Part shown: positions 35,056 to 47,200 of the stretch, piece after piece
Layout: each line of letters begins with the position of its first letter
Numbering within the stretch: position 1 is the first letter of the stretch
Origin: Rhabdornis inornatus
Taxonomy: Eukaryota > Chordata > Aves > Passeriformes > Rhabdornithidae
Direction of reading: 5' to 3'
Length of the DNA stretch: 64,000 bases
Assembly (NCBI GenBank): GCA_013397075.1
Contig: VWZS01000842.1
Span: forward strand, 34,176 to 98,175
Notes under the pieces: generated by a model
The model's input: only the letters and a program-made list of their open reading frames with translations
Told to the model about the DNA's origin: nothing
The model's database searches: none
Position numbers and translations under genes: made by a program

Positions 35056-38000
35056 TGAAGATGTCTGGAGCCTGGGTTTGAGGGTGAGTGACCAGGAGTG
35101 GCATCTTTCCTGAACTCCTGTTCTTTTTCCAAATCCTTCGTTTCTTGGCCACAGCAGATCTCAACTTTCATGGGCTATTTATGATTTATGGGCTTTTGAG
35201 GTGTCTCAAAAAGGTAAAAAAAAAAAAGTGTTGTGTTCATTCAGTGTGACAAAGAAATTGGAAAGGTGGGAGGGAAGATTGCTGTCAGGTCACCTCTCAG
35301 GAATGTCCTGTCTGTGGAAATACTGAAGCCACCTCCCACACAGCCAGGGCTTCACGTGAGCTCTCAGAGCTGCAGCTGAGCTGAAGCCTCCCTCTGTTCT
35401 GATAGCACAAAGATATTTCTCTCCAGCTCCAGGTGGAGCTCCTGATGTGGTCAGGAGCTGAGGTACCCCTGGGATGCTGTTTCTCACCACTGGTCAAGGA
35501 GCAGAGAAAAGCAGGATGAGAGTCCTGTGGGTCAGCACAGCAGGAGGGATACAACCCCTTGGAGGAAGGACAGTCAGACAAAGGATATTTGGAGGTCTGG
35601 CCAGGTTGGAGGGGAAACTCTGCAGCCTACCAGTGCCATCTAAGCAGGGGCACAGCTCCGTGGAAAGTTCAGATGCCACAGAGTGCTTCTGCAGGCCGTG
35701 GCAGCAGTGGCTGTGCAGCAGGACAGAGACCATGCGCTCAGCCTGGACCATGCACAGATCCATTTGGGAATGTCAGCATACAGCAGGAAAGGGAGGTTCC
35801 GCTCTTCTTTGCAGACTGGCAGCCCTGTTGTTGCTGGAGATGCTGACACCACGGCTCTGCCCATTTTCAAGCACTCTAGTCCTCTGGGCCCACTGCCAGG
35901 GAACAGGCTGCAGCCTGGGGAGTCATGTCCTGAGCAGATGCTAGTTCTTTGGCAGACTTGGCCTGCAGGCTCCCTCTGCTCTTCGTGGACATGGTGCTCT
36001 GCTTGTGGCTGCATCCTGCACTGTGGGATGCTGTGCAGTGCCCTGGGCTCCTGCAGTGCTGGGTACTGAGAGTGTTTCCCTCTCTCCTCCTTCCTGAGGC
36101 AGAGGCAAGGTGGACTCACGGCCAAGAGGTGCCCAGGTAGGAGCAGGCTGTGTCAGAGGCACTGCAGCAGAAGCAGATCCAGGCTCCTGTGATAGGGATG
36201 TGGTGCTGCAGGATAGACCCACTGACTCCTGTGGCAGGGCAGGAAATGGGACAGATCCTTGGGGGATTCTGTGCAGGACAGGGGCCAAAGGTCAGTGGAG
36301 GGAAATGGATTCACTTATCTGGGCTTTAACTCCTACAAGCCAAGGCTGTGGTAGGGCAAGAGCTCAGTGCCCCAGTGCTGCAACCCCCACAGCAGAAATT
36401 GAGCTGGACCAGGGTGGACATGGGCAGGAAGGGTGCTAACCCAGCACCTCGTGTGTGGGTCTACCTGTGTGTGGATCTACCACCTGGAGAGGCTCCACCA
36501 AGAGCACAGGTGCATGCCTTGAACAGGCTGAGCCCCTGGGTACTCACCAGCATTGCTCCTGTACCAGCATGAGCAACAGACGAGAGCCTGCAGATAGATG
36601 GATAGACCTACCTGTTCTCTTCCTCTGTGCAGGTAAAGAGGTACAACAGAGATCCAGCCCTTGAGATCCGCATCTGGTGCAAATTGCTTCTAGCTCATAG
36701 GTGGTGTGTGCTTTCCACATGCTGGTCCCCATACCAGCCAGCCAAGTGGGACAACTGAAGCCCTCAGTGTATGTGGCAGCACTGATCCTCCTTGGGCAAT
36801 GTAACACCCCAGAAGTGGGACCTTCCTTGTCACATGGCTCCTTCCTATCCCAGATGAAGCAGCACTCCTGGGCAGGTAGGAGGCTGCTCAGTGCCCCTGG
36901 CAGCAGCAGGATATGAGGGATCCATCACTCTGGCTCCCAGCAGGATGTGAATCATACCTGAGAAATGGGGATGTGTTTGGGCATGAATGCCCTGTCCTAA
37001 GCATGTGCCACCATTTCTGTGCAGGCTGGTGTTCCCTGTGGCTGGTCTGGCTGCAGCAGAGCTGCCATACTGCTGCCTTCCAGCTGCTGCTGCCCTCCAG
37101 CTGCCCAGGTCCTGCCACCTCTCAGAGGGCACAGCACTACATCCACCCCAGGTCCTGCTGCTCTGGCCTCTCTTCATGCCATCCTCTGAACTAAACAAAC
37201 TGCATAGTTCCCAGGGACTTACTGTCAAAGAGGATCTTGGCACATTATCACACCCAAGGCTGCAATTCTCAGGAGCAAGAGGAGGAAGAGGAGGCAGGGG
37301 AAGCCCAACTTCTCCTGCAGCCCCAGGCAGGTGGAGGATCTTCTCTCCTGCCCAGAGGAGATGGGAGCAGGGGGGTACTCTGCTATGGGGGACCCTGGGA
37401 AGTAGGCCTGAGAGCCCCAAAACTCAACCACCATGATGCTGCAGCTGCTGCTCCTCGTCCTCTCCTCCTCCTTGCCCAAACATCCACCTGGGGTGACAGG
37501 TCCCCCCTCCCTGGCTTACTCTGGGATTGAGGCCAGCCAGGTCAAGCCAATTTGTGATTTTGGGAGCAGTCACAAAGTATTGGATGTGCGGACAGTGGGA
37601 TGGACAAAGGTCTATGGGTGTCAGAAGTTCACAGGAGAGGAGGCATGAAACCAGGAAAGCTTCAGGAGGAAGAAGAGATGGATTCCAGGACCCTCGTGTG
37701 CCCACTGCAGCCTGGATGGCGCTGCACTGCCAGTGGGTCTGTGCTGCCAGAACAGCAGGGTGATGCTGGCTCCACACTGTGCTCCTGTGCCCAGAAGAAG
37801 GGCTATGCCCCAAATAAGATTGAATTCTCCCTGCCTGGCACTACAGTCATGTCCCTACCCTTGTCTGCCTTGTCCCATCCCTGAGTCAGGCAGGTGCCCA
37901 GACCAGTTCTAGACACGTGCTTGCGCAATAAAATTCCATCAGTGGTATTATGTTTAGCATCCCCAAAGGGAACCCAAAGGATTCCCACCCCTTCTCCTCT

Positions 38001-39899
38001 TGCTGCACTTGTCCCCTGGCAAGGGGGGCCCCTAGGATCTGTGCACCTACCCAGGCCTCTGCCCCTTGGTGCAGGTTCCTCCCATGTACTGGGTGATATG
38101 ACTGCCTTTGTCAGCACAGAACACACACAACAGCACGCTGTGATTGCTGAAAACTGGTGAGATCACTCCCTCACCTCACCTGCACAGGGCAGCCTCCCCT
38201 CAGCCCTCCTAGAGCCAGGCCTGGAGCTGGAGCCCTGGGCTCTCCGAGGGGTTTGTAAATATCTCCTTGCTCCACTTCATGGAATAAGGAGGTCTGCTGG
38301 GAGTCTGTGCTTGGCTGTCTGCATGCCCACCTCACCCCTGGGTAGCCCTGCATATGGTGGGTGGTGATCCTGGGGATGTGGCAGTGGGTCAGTGAGGATG
38401 TGACAGGATCACTGCCTGGGGGGATGGAGCCAGGAGTGGTGCAGACATGTGGGAGCACAGGCATGGTAAGTGCCGCTGCACATGCTGAGAGCTGTGCACC
38501 CACGGCTACTTTATCCACACAGCTCAGCATGCTTCTGCTTCTGGGTGCTCCATGTGGAAGAGCCACCATCCATGCTGCCAGCCACGCACCAGTATCCATT
38601 GCCCTGCCCGGTGCTGCTGCTGGCAGAGGGTCTGGGGAACAAACCTGATGTACCTTCAACAGCTGAAGGTTGGCAGTGGGGTCCCCCCCATATCCCAAGG
38701 GCAGATGAGTTGCTGCCAGCTGTGCTGCCTGAAGGCCAGGAGCTGGGTATTTGGCAGTGCCTGCTCCCACGTGACAGCAGAGTTGCAAGTGACGCAGACC
38801 CCTGAGTGTGCTGATGCTTGGTCCCTGAGGGGCTGTATGACAGCAGAAATGCAGGGCAGGGCAGACCCTAGATCCCTGTGTAGCAGCTCTGTGGCAGACA
38901 TGGCAGGGATCATCCAGCAAGTGAAGATGATGTTACTGCTGCGACTGGCAGAGGATGATGTTATGTTAGAGGGCACAGTGCTTGGAGAGGTTGGCTTTAG
39001 GGTGGTTCCTTGGGCAGGGGCTGTCATGCTCCAGTGGAGCCCAATGCTGCTCAGGCCTGCAGAGTGGAGACCTGCTGAGGAACCTAGGGGAGCAGAAGGC
39101 TCTGGGATGCCTGTGCAGCTGGAGACCCACCCTGCCAAGCAGGCCCGAAGTGAGACATTTGAACCAACACTCCCAATATGGAAACTCCTGTACCTTCTAG
39201 GCACCTCTACCACACCCCATCTTTCCAGCCTACAGTGGTGGGTCCTTCCCTGTGTCAGATGATGCTGTGGTCCTGCTCCATCTCATCCATCTTCCCAGAT
39301 TGCTGGGAACTCCCAGAAGAGCAGTGAACTTAATCTTGGTGACCTCCTCTGGAGAAGCCCCTTGGTCTCTGGGTTGCTGGTCAAGGCAGGGAGCAGCACC
39401 TCTCCCCCTCACCTAGAAGCTGGAAGCAGATGGTAGCTGTCTGCTTTGCAGAGCCCACAGCACCTCTGGGTTACATCATGTACTTGGTCCTCTCCAGGGA
39501 ATACTTCTGGCCTTTGCCTAGAAACAAGATTGAGGCCCAAGTTTATCCTCTGCAGAGCAGGGCTTCACTTCAACAGCAGGTGAGGAGCTTGGGGTCTCCA
39601 GGGGAACCTCTCGACAGCGAGACACCAGAGCTTGGCTGTGCTGGCACTGCCTTCTGGGACCTGGGACAGGATGTAAGGACAAGGACACCACAAGCAGCTG
39701 TTGAGTTGGAGCAAGCAGTAGGACCATGTGGGGGGGACAAGGGAACCCTCGCAGGGTTTTGGGGGTGCCCTGGGCATGAATCTTGCAGCGGTGTCAGGGA
39801 GCAGCTCAAACAGCTCCCCAGTGCATGCAGGGGCATCCCATGGTGTGATCCCCCGGGCCTGGTGGGGAGGGCCTCTGGGCCGGAGGTGCTGGTGGCTCT
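35056..39899. other. GC-rich intergenic region upstream of SMTN
   Basis: Composition rises to GC-rich here, and long open frames appear by chance on both strands, for example 38171-38920 on the minus strand. None shows a recognisable domain or sensible exon structure. The region probably contains distal SMTN regulatory DNA, but no specific site is claimed. Confidence 0.5.
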
Positions 39900-41250
39900 C
39901 TGTCCCGCATCCCGCAAGCCGGGGGGTGCAGCAGCTCCTGCGGGTGGGGAGTCCCCGCGCCGGGCTGGGCTCAGGAACACTCTACGGGCAGCGATACACC
40001 CTGGGGTGCCACCCCAAGCGGGACAGGCTCGAGTTCCGCTACACCGGCATCGGCGTGGGGACCGGGACGGGAGTGAGTCGGGAGCAGCGCGGCGCGGCAC
40101 GGCACAACACGACACGACGGCTCGTCTCGGTGCCGGTGCACGGTGCCGGGACAGGGCTGGGCACCGGGATACGGGACCCGCAGGTCCGGCGGGGCCGGGC
40201 CGGCGGCGGCGGGGCGGGGCGATGGGAAGCGGCGTGGCGGCTGGAAGCGGCGGGGCTGCGGCGCTGCAGGAGCACGAACGGGAGCGGAGCGGAGCCGAAG
40301 CAGGGGGGCGGGGCGGGGAGGGGAGGGAGCGCAGTCGAGCCCAGCGCGGGGCCGCGCCGCCCCGGCCGCACTTTGTTGTCTCGGCCGCCACCGAGTCCCG
40401 GCTGCAGCAGCGTGGGCCCGGCGGTCAGGATGTCCCAGGAGAGCCTCCTCGGGATGGACGAGGGAGCGCTTCGGAAGCTAGTGAGTCCTGCGGCTGCTCC
40501 GGGGCTCGGGGTACGGTGCGCGCTCGCGGCAGTTCCGGGGGCAGATCGTGCCTGGAGGTGCCTCGGCTCCTTGAACCCCCCGGGCCGGGGACCGCTGTCC
40601 CAGGCGCGGGCAGAACGGGACCGGGCGGGCCTCGGGGTCTGTCGCTCGGCCGGGGGATTCCGGAGCCATGTTTCCCGAATGGAGGGAGCGGATGCAGAGC
40701 TGGAGACCCAGCGCTGGTCCCAGGCGGCAGCATCTGGAGGGACCAGCGCTGGCCCGGGTCGGGCTCTGGGCGGGGGTGAGTTCCAGCACGAATCCCCGCT
40801 CTACTCCGGTGATTCCGAAGGCTCTGGCCCCGCTGCTCTGGCTGCGCTTGGCCCTTTGCTCGTAACCGCGCCCGGCCGTACCTCCTGTCCCGGCTCCATC
40901 TTCTCGGCCGGCGGATCCCGGGGAATCAATCGTTCCCCGATGCCGGCGCAGTTCCCTGCTCCCCGCTGTCCATTTGCGGGTTCTCGCGCTGCCGGGGGCT
41001 GGCGCGGTGCCAGGCGCGCTTCCCGGGTTCTGCCCGCATGGTTTTGCATCCCATCCCCTCCTGTGCGGCGGCTTCTGGAGCACCGGCCGGAGCGCTGCCC
41101 CAGGAGCGAGGGCTGCAGTCGTGCGCTGCCGCGGCCGGTGGGCTTTGGAGGACGAGCGCCTCCGTGTCCCGAAGACGGGACTCAGGATACTCAGCCGGGG
41201 CTGGTGTCCCGGGAAGCCCCTACAAATGCCCAGCTTTGGGCAACCCCAGG
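39900..41250 (+). promoter_or_regulatory. SMTN: CpG-island promoter of full-length SMTN
   Basis: A dense CpG block, with repeated GGCGGGG-type GC boxes around 40190-40330, surrounds the first coding exon at 40430. No TATA box is seen. The start site and any upstream non-coding exon cannot be placed from sequence. It would drive the long smoothelin-B class of transcripts. Confidence 0.7.
40430..40480 (+). CDS. SMTN: SMTN coding exon 1
   Basis: Seventeen codons, MSQESLLGMDEGALRKL, then a GTGAGT donor. Residues 9-17 (MDEGALRKL) match the family N-terminus. Confidence 0.95.
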
Positions 41251-44200
41251 GACCCCCGGCCCGGGGCTAGGACTGTGCTGGCTGTCCCGGGGGTTGAGCC
41301 GGGGTGGGCCAGGCCAGCGATGGGGAATGATCACAGCAGGAAGCTGAGTCAGCCGGGAAGGCAGGTCTGCTGGAACAGGAAAGAGTCGGGATGCCGAAGG
41401 GAAGTGAGGGCTCTGCTGTGGGTCGACACGGGGGTTGCCCCCGGCTGAGCCTCCTGTCCTGCCACCCTCAGCCAACTCTGAGTGATGACACGCAGACCTG
41501 CCCGTGGTCCGAGCTGAGAAGCCCACTTGTTTCTTGTGGGGTGATGTCGGGGCCAACGGACCACCCATCCAGAGGTTTGGGGATGGGTGGTCAGGGTGTC
41601 TCCCCATCCTGCCAGTGCTCCAGCTCTGTCATATCCCAGCTGAGGTCTCTGATCTGAGATGGAGCCTCAGGAGCGGTGGTGGGTTCCTGGTGTCCAGCCA
41701 GCCCAGGGACGTGGATCTCATCCTGCAGCAAGCACTGCTTCTATAGATGCTTTTTCTTTGGCATGCTGAGGCTTTGCCTCCCCAGGGCACTGTGCTTGTG
41801 ACCCACATCTCCATGTGCTGTGTGGCGCAGGCTGAGAAAAGCCTCATCTGAGCTGACGTGAGACAAGGAAGGAGTTATTTTTCTTCTGGTTAGGTTTTTG
41901 GCTCCACTCAGCTGGGAGAGGATTAGTCCATATAAGGGAAAACTGCCTCTCCCACCACTTCCTCCCTTCTTCTCTGCTCTTCCCAGCCCTCCACTCTGCC
42001 TTGCTTCTCCTTTCTCCCAAGTGACACCTAGGCAGCAGCATCTGATACCCCAGGGAAATTGGAAGAAGGAGGCTAGGGGACTTGAGGAGATACCTGCAGC
42101 CCCCTCACTCCTGTGCTAGCTGGGCTTGAAGCCTCTGTCCTGCAACTCCTGTCATAGGCATCCATATGATTCCCTCTCAGCACTGTTATCCTAGTCCCAG
42201 GAAGACCAGCTGGAATGAACCAATGGTGCACCATAAAGGTGACCAAGGGCTTGGAGAAGCCAGAGGAGGGAGCTGTGGGGGATGGGGTGGGTGCTACTGC
42301 AGGGTGGTCCTTAGGTGGATGTCCAGAAGCAAGGGATTGAGCACTCATGGCTGTACTGAGCTCCAGGCTGAGGTCTGCTGGCCTTGGGCCGGGGAATGCT
42401 TCCTCTCCGAGCCCCTCCAGCTCTTAGTCTGGTTAATTAAGGAGGATGTAAATACCTCTGGAGACAGCGGAAGGGCAGGCTTGAGCTAGGAAAGTCACTG
42501 CCATGAGATTCCCTTCTTCTTATACCCAGTAGCCTTTGGCAAATCTTCAATGGCCCTAAGAAGCACTGGATCCCTGCCATGTCCCTGTCATCCAGTGTCC
42601 TTCCTGCTTTCCTCTGCTTGGGGGGCAGCCATGCTCCCCATGGCTCTTTCCAAAGGTGACGGTGAAGCTTTGGGCTGTAGGAGGTGCTCGATGTGCCAGG
42701 CTCTTTCGATGTCCCAAAGTGGTTTCCCTGTGGCCAGGCTCCAGCCTCCAAAGTGCTGCACCCCAAAGAGCAGGATGGATGCATGCATGCTGGGCTAATT
42801 GCAGCCATCCTGGGGGAGCTGCCCACTGTGTCGGGCTCTTAGCACTGCTGTGTTGGGCACCAGTGGGGAAAGCAGCCTATGGGTGCTGCGCCAGTGCCCT
42901 TTCACAAAGGCACTCTGTGTGCTGAGGAGGGTGTTTGCTTGGAACCATTAATTTGCTGGCAGCTGGGCAGGGCCCATGGGGCCCAAGCATGTGCCAATCC
43001 CTGAGCCTGGCTGTGCTGGCAGGGTTGGGCCCCTTGGTCCCTTTGCAGCTGTTGTGGTTTCCATCATGCTTTCCCCTGCCACTGTCTATGGAGCTTCCAA
43101 AGCTGCTCATTTGCCTCATCCCAGATCCCTGCTGACATGGGCTTGGAATAAAGCATTTTCTCCTGCCCTGCCATTTGTCCTGGGGGGGGAGGGGGAGAAG
43201 CCTTCCAGGACCTGGGTGCAGGTCAGGTCCCAGCTGGAGCCTCCTGGGTAGGGCAGACCCCAGAGCTGGCAGGTGGGTGCCACACAGCACACACTGGTGC
43301 CTGTTTCCTGCACCAGGGTCTGCAGGGCTGGTGTCCCATTGTGTCCCCCTTTTCTGGCACTCAGGACTTCTGCAGCTGCTGTGCACATGCCCTTTCTCCT
43401 CCCTCCTCCCACCTTTCTCTCTGCCCTGACCAAGCTACTGGGGCCAAGCCCAGCTTGTCCCTCACTGCCAGCAGCTTATTTAGGGAAGGGCCAAGGCCTT
43501 GGCCACCCAATATGCAGTTGAGGACTATTTTCCTGTCCTCAAAGCCTTTGGATGGCTGCAGAGAGAGCTGTCCTTACTGCAAAGCTCTGCCTCCAGCCCC
43601 TCATTTTGAACTGAACCAAATTCCACCGCTTCCCCACCCATCGATGCTGCCCTGTTTGCAGGGAGCCAGGCTTCCTGGCTGGCCAGAGTGGCTGCCATTG
43701 CTGCTAGACCATGCCTTTGTCCTGGCAGTAGCTGCCCCCACTGTAGTGGCATCCTTGGGATGCCAGCAGCCATCCAGGGCAGATGGAAAATGAGAGGCCC
43801 ATGAGGTTGGAGGGCCTGGTTTTCTCTCCAACACTCCCCACTGCTCTGGCAGTGCCGTGGCTCCTGCTCTTCCCAGCCACTTCCCTGGCTTTGTGGTGGC
43901 AGACATGCCTGCACTTGATAAAAGCTCAGAGTAAGCTGCAGGCCTCAGCTCTAGCTGAGGGATGGAAAGGATGGTACTGCCTGCTGGCATGGTGAGGGCT
44001 GCTAGGGTAAGAGGGAAAGAGCACCCCAACTCCAGGCAGTTTCCCCAGAGGTTATGTGTATTTTTAGAGTTGGTCTGCCATAGGGGTTGGTAGTCCCAGC
44101 CACTGGGATCTTCCCAGCTGGGAAAGGATAATGCTCCCAGTTGGGCTTTGCGGCTGGCAAGGGTTGGAGTACCACAGTTTTGGCTGCCGCTGGGATGACA

Positions 44201-47200
44201 CATTGCGTCTCTGTGCCTGCTCTGTGCTTGCTGGATTCATTAAGATGGGAATACCCTCCCATGTCACCAAGCTCCAAGCAGAGAGGGCAAAGGGCAATAG
44301 CTTCTCAAGGTCTCTGCAGAGAAGTCTGTGTACAGGTGGTGGTGTGGGGCCCTCAGTGTGCCTCAATTCAGGTCCAGTCAAGGGACTGACCCTGGATCCC
44401 TGCTGCAGCGGAACCCAGAGAGCCTGGATGGGTGGTCTGTCAGTGACAGGGACATGGGACAGGAAGGGACTGATACTCTTGTCCTGTGGCACAGCCATGG
44501 CTTCTCCCAGCGTGATGGGGCTTGATGATAACAGCAGCTGCCATTGGTCATGGGGTTTATTTTTAATGAGTTTCATGGGAAATCACCTCCTGGGTTCTCA
44601 GTGTCAGGGCAGTCTTGATGTCCTACAGCAGGACAATTTGAGGATAGCGGGGCCATGCCTGCCATGGCTGATCTTTCACTGCAGATCTGGCTGCCTTCTG
44701 CCCCTTCAACATCAGGAGGTGTGTTCATGGCCCTCTGGAAAAACTGGAGCTCGTAGTGGGGCTGGGCTGTGACCTGCTTTGGAAGAGGGGGAGCAGCTCT
44801 GGGTGCCCATGCCAGGTGCTGGCCTTGGATGCGCTGAGGAGCACCTGAAACACCTATGAGATATTCATGGGGGGCATTTGTGGGGGAGTTGTGGCTGTGC
44901 TTCCCACACATAGAGGGTTGGACTTGGATTTAGGACAGATCCCACTCATGGATTTGGTTCCAAGAGCCGCCTGCCATCTGCTAGCAGTGGATGAGGGTGG
45001 GGAGGGCTGCAGGGTGGACAAGATGACCCCTTGGTGGGATGATGGGGCCCTTTAAACCAGCACCTCCTGGGGAACATGGGATGGAAAGAGAATGGGCTCT
45101 CTTGTCCCTTCGCTGCTGGAGGGGCTGGCGTGGGTAGGAAAACTCATTCCAGAGCTGGTGGCACTGGGAGGGGCAGAGCTGCAGGGCATCAACCCTGCTG
45201 GCGGCAGGATCACTGCTAGGTGTTCATTTTGCATGCTCGTCTCTTTGACCTTTACATGCCCAGAGGTCTTGGTGCCACCATGGCAGCCCCATCTCACCAT
45301 GGTTGGTCCCAGCATCCTGCCCTGGGGGGGGCTGTGCCCACTTCCCGCAGTGCCAGGCAGCGTAGACTGGGCATGTGGGTGCCACACACAGACAGTGCCT
45401 TTGTCTAGAGTGTGGGCAGCTCATGGCAGTGTGGCAGAGGGCAGCACCAGGGCTGAGATGGGGGCTTAGTGGCCAGAGCCAGTGCTGAGCCCTGCCCTGT
45501 GCATCCAGCTGGAGGCCACACTGGACCTGGCTGAGCGGCGCCGCATCCGCTCAGCTATCCGGGAGCTGCAGCGGCAGGAGTTGGAGCAGGATGAGGAGAC
45601 GTTAGCATCCAAGCGCTTCCGCCCAGAACGCAGCAGCCGCCGACAGGACGACAAGGAGAATTGGCCACAGTGAGTCCTGTTGGGAGCTGAGGTCATTCGC
45701 TGCCTCTGCCCTGGGAGATGGGGTCTGCGGTACCTGGCCCCACTGTGGCTGGGACAGATTTGAGTGAACAGGAGGGTGGTAGCAGTGTGGCACAGAGCAG
45801 TTTGGCTCATGGTGGGGCCTGTTGCCTGCATCTGCCAGCTGCCCACAAGGGGACTTTGCTCACAAGCACCCATGACAGCTCCCAGATGGCCACTGCTCCC
45901 ACCCTGCTCAGGTCCCGGCACCTGGAAGAGGAGCAGCAGGCAGCCCTGACTGCCTTGTCTGAGCAGCTCGAAGCCATCACCAGCGTGGAGGAACTGACAA
46001 AACTGGTGAGCGACCATGTGCCAGGGCAGACCGTTTGCTGGGATGGAACTTGTGCTGGGGCTGACTCTGCTTCTTTCCTGGGTCCTTCCCTCTTGCAGCT
46101 GCGGGCAGCAGGTGAGTATGAGGAGCGCAAGCTGATCCGAGCTGCCATCCGTAAGCTGCGGGCTGAGGAGATTGAAGGTGAGGCACCATTCCCATGTTCC
46201 GGGGGGGGCAATGCCCTGGAGAGTCTGGGATGTGGGCAGCTCCTTCCTGAACACCATCTTTGCTCCCATCCAGCTGCGACCCTGGCTGGAAATGTGCAGA
46301 GCAGCCAGAGGGATGGCAGCAAGATTCCCCCCACTGTGCCTGGGGAAACGAAAATTGTCCAGAGGGACAATGCTGAAACACCAGCCCTTACTGGGAGTGA
46401 AGAGAGCTGTGGTGAGGGCAGCACCAAGTTTCCAGGCACAGACAAGAGTGGGGAGAGCAGCCAGCAGGATGATGCAGAGCCAGCACTGGCTGGGCCAGAG
46501 GAGAGTGGGTACAGAGAGGCTGTGGAGCAGACCCCCGCCCAGGAGCCCGAAGGCTCAGCGGTGAGTGTGTAGAGCATTGCAGGGGGTGGGACTGTTCAAG
46601 ATTTCACCCTTTCCTGGGGTTCCTGTTGCCAGCCTGTCTGGAGCACAGAGCCCTGGGCAAGCTGTGCTTGCCTGCCCAAAGGGACTGAGACAGGTGGGGC
46701 TGGGATCTTTGGGGACAGGAGAAGCATGGCTGGGCTGTGACGGCATGGCCCCAGCAGTGGTGAGCTGGGTCTGGGGCTTCAGGCCACGGTGCCCCTTGGG
46801 CTTCTCCCAAGGATGCAATCTGGTAGGGATCTGGGAGCCCCTTGGTGCATGTGGTGCACTCATCTCTGCTCCAGTTCTTGGGGATGGGGCTCTTTGGAGG
46901 CAACAGCCATTCATCTCTCCTGCAGCAGTTCCCTTGCATGGGTAGAAACCTTGATTCCCTGTCCCCCTTCTCATGATGGCTGTTTCTGCCAGCTCTTGAG
47001 GGGCCAGGGCTCATTCTGGAGTGAAACCAGTGGCTTTCTGGATGGGGGAGGGATAAGCTCGTGAACAGAGCTGGGAAGAATGAGAACAAGCCAGGTTTTC
47101 AGTGCAGCAGGGATGAGCCTGCAGGGACTGTGGTGGTAGGAGATCTGTGCACCCAGCCCTGTGGGGTTGCCCTTTGAGGGTGAGGGTGGAAAAAGGAGAA

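Noticed and set aside
38171..38920. 249-codon minus-strand frame upstream of SMTN
   Set aside because: It overlaps an equally long plus-strand frame at 38552-39262, has low-complexity Cys/His/Pro composition typical of GC-rich shadow frames, and shows no domain or splice context.
39430..41347. Two long plus-strand open frames (449 and 539 codons) over the SMTN promoter
   Set aside because: They lie in the CpG island where stop codons are rare, run across the SMTN exon 1 donor into intron, and have no recognisable domain. Only the 17-codon exon at 40430 is supported.
45807..46577. 256-codon minus-strand frame
   Set aside because: It is antisense to SMTN exons 3 to 5, and the plus strand has clear smoothelin homology and splice sites.
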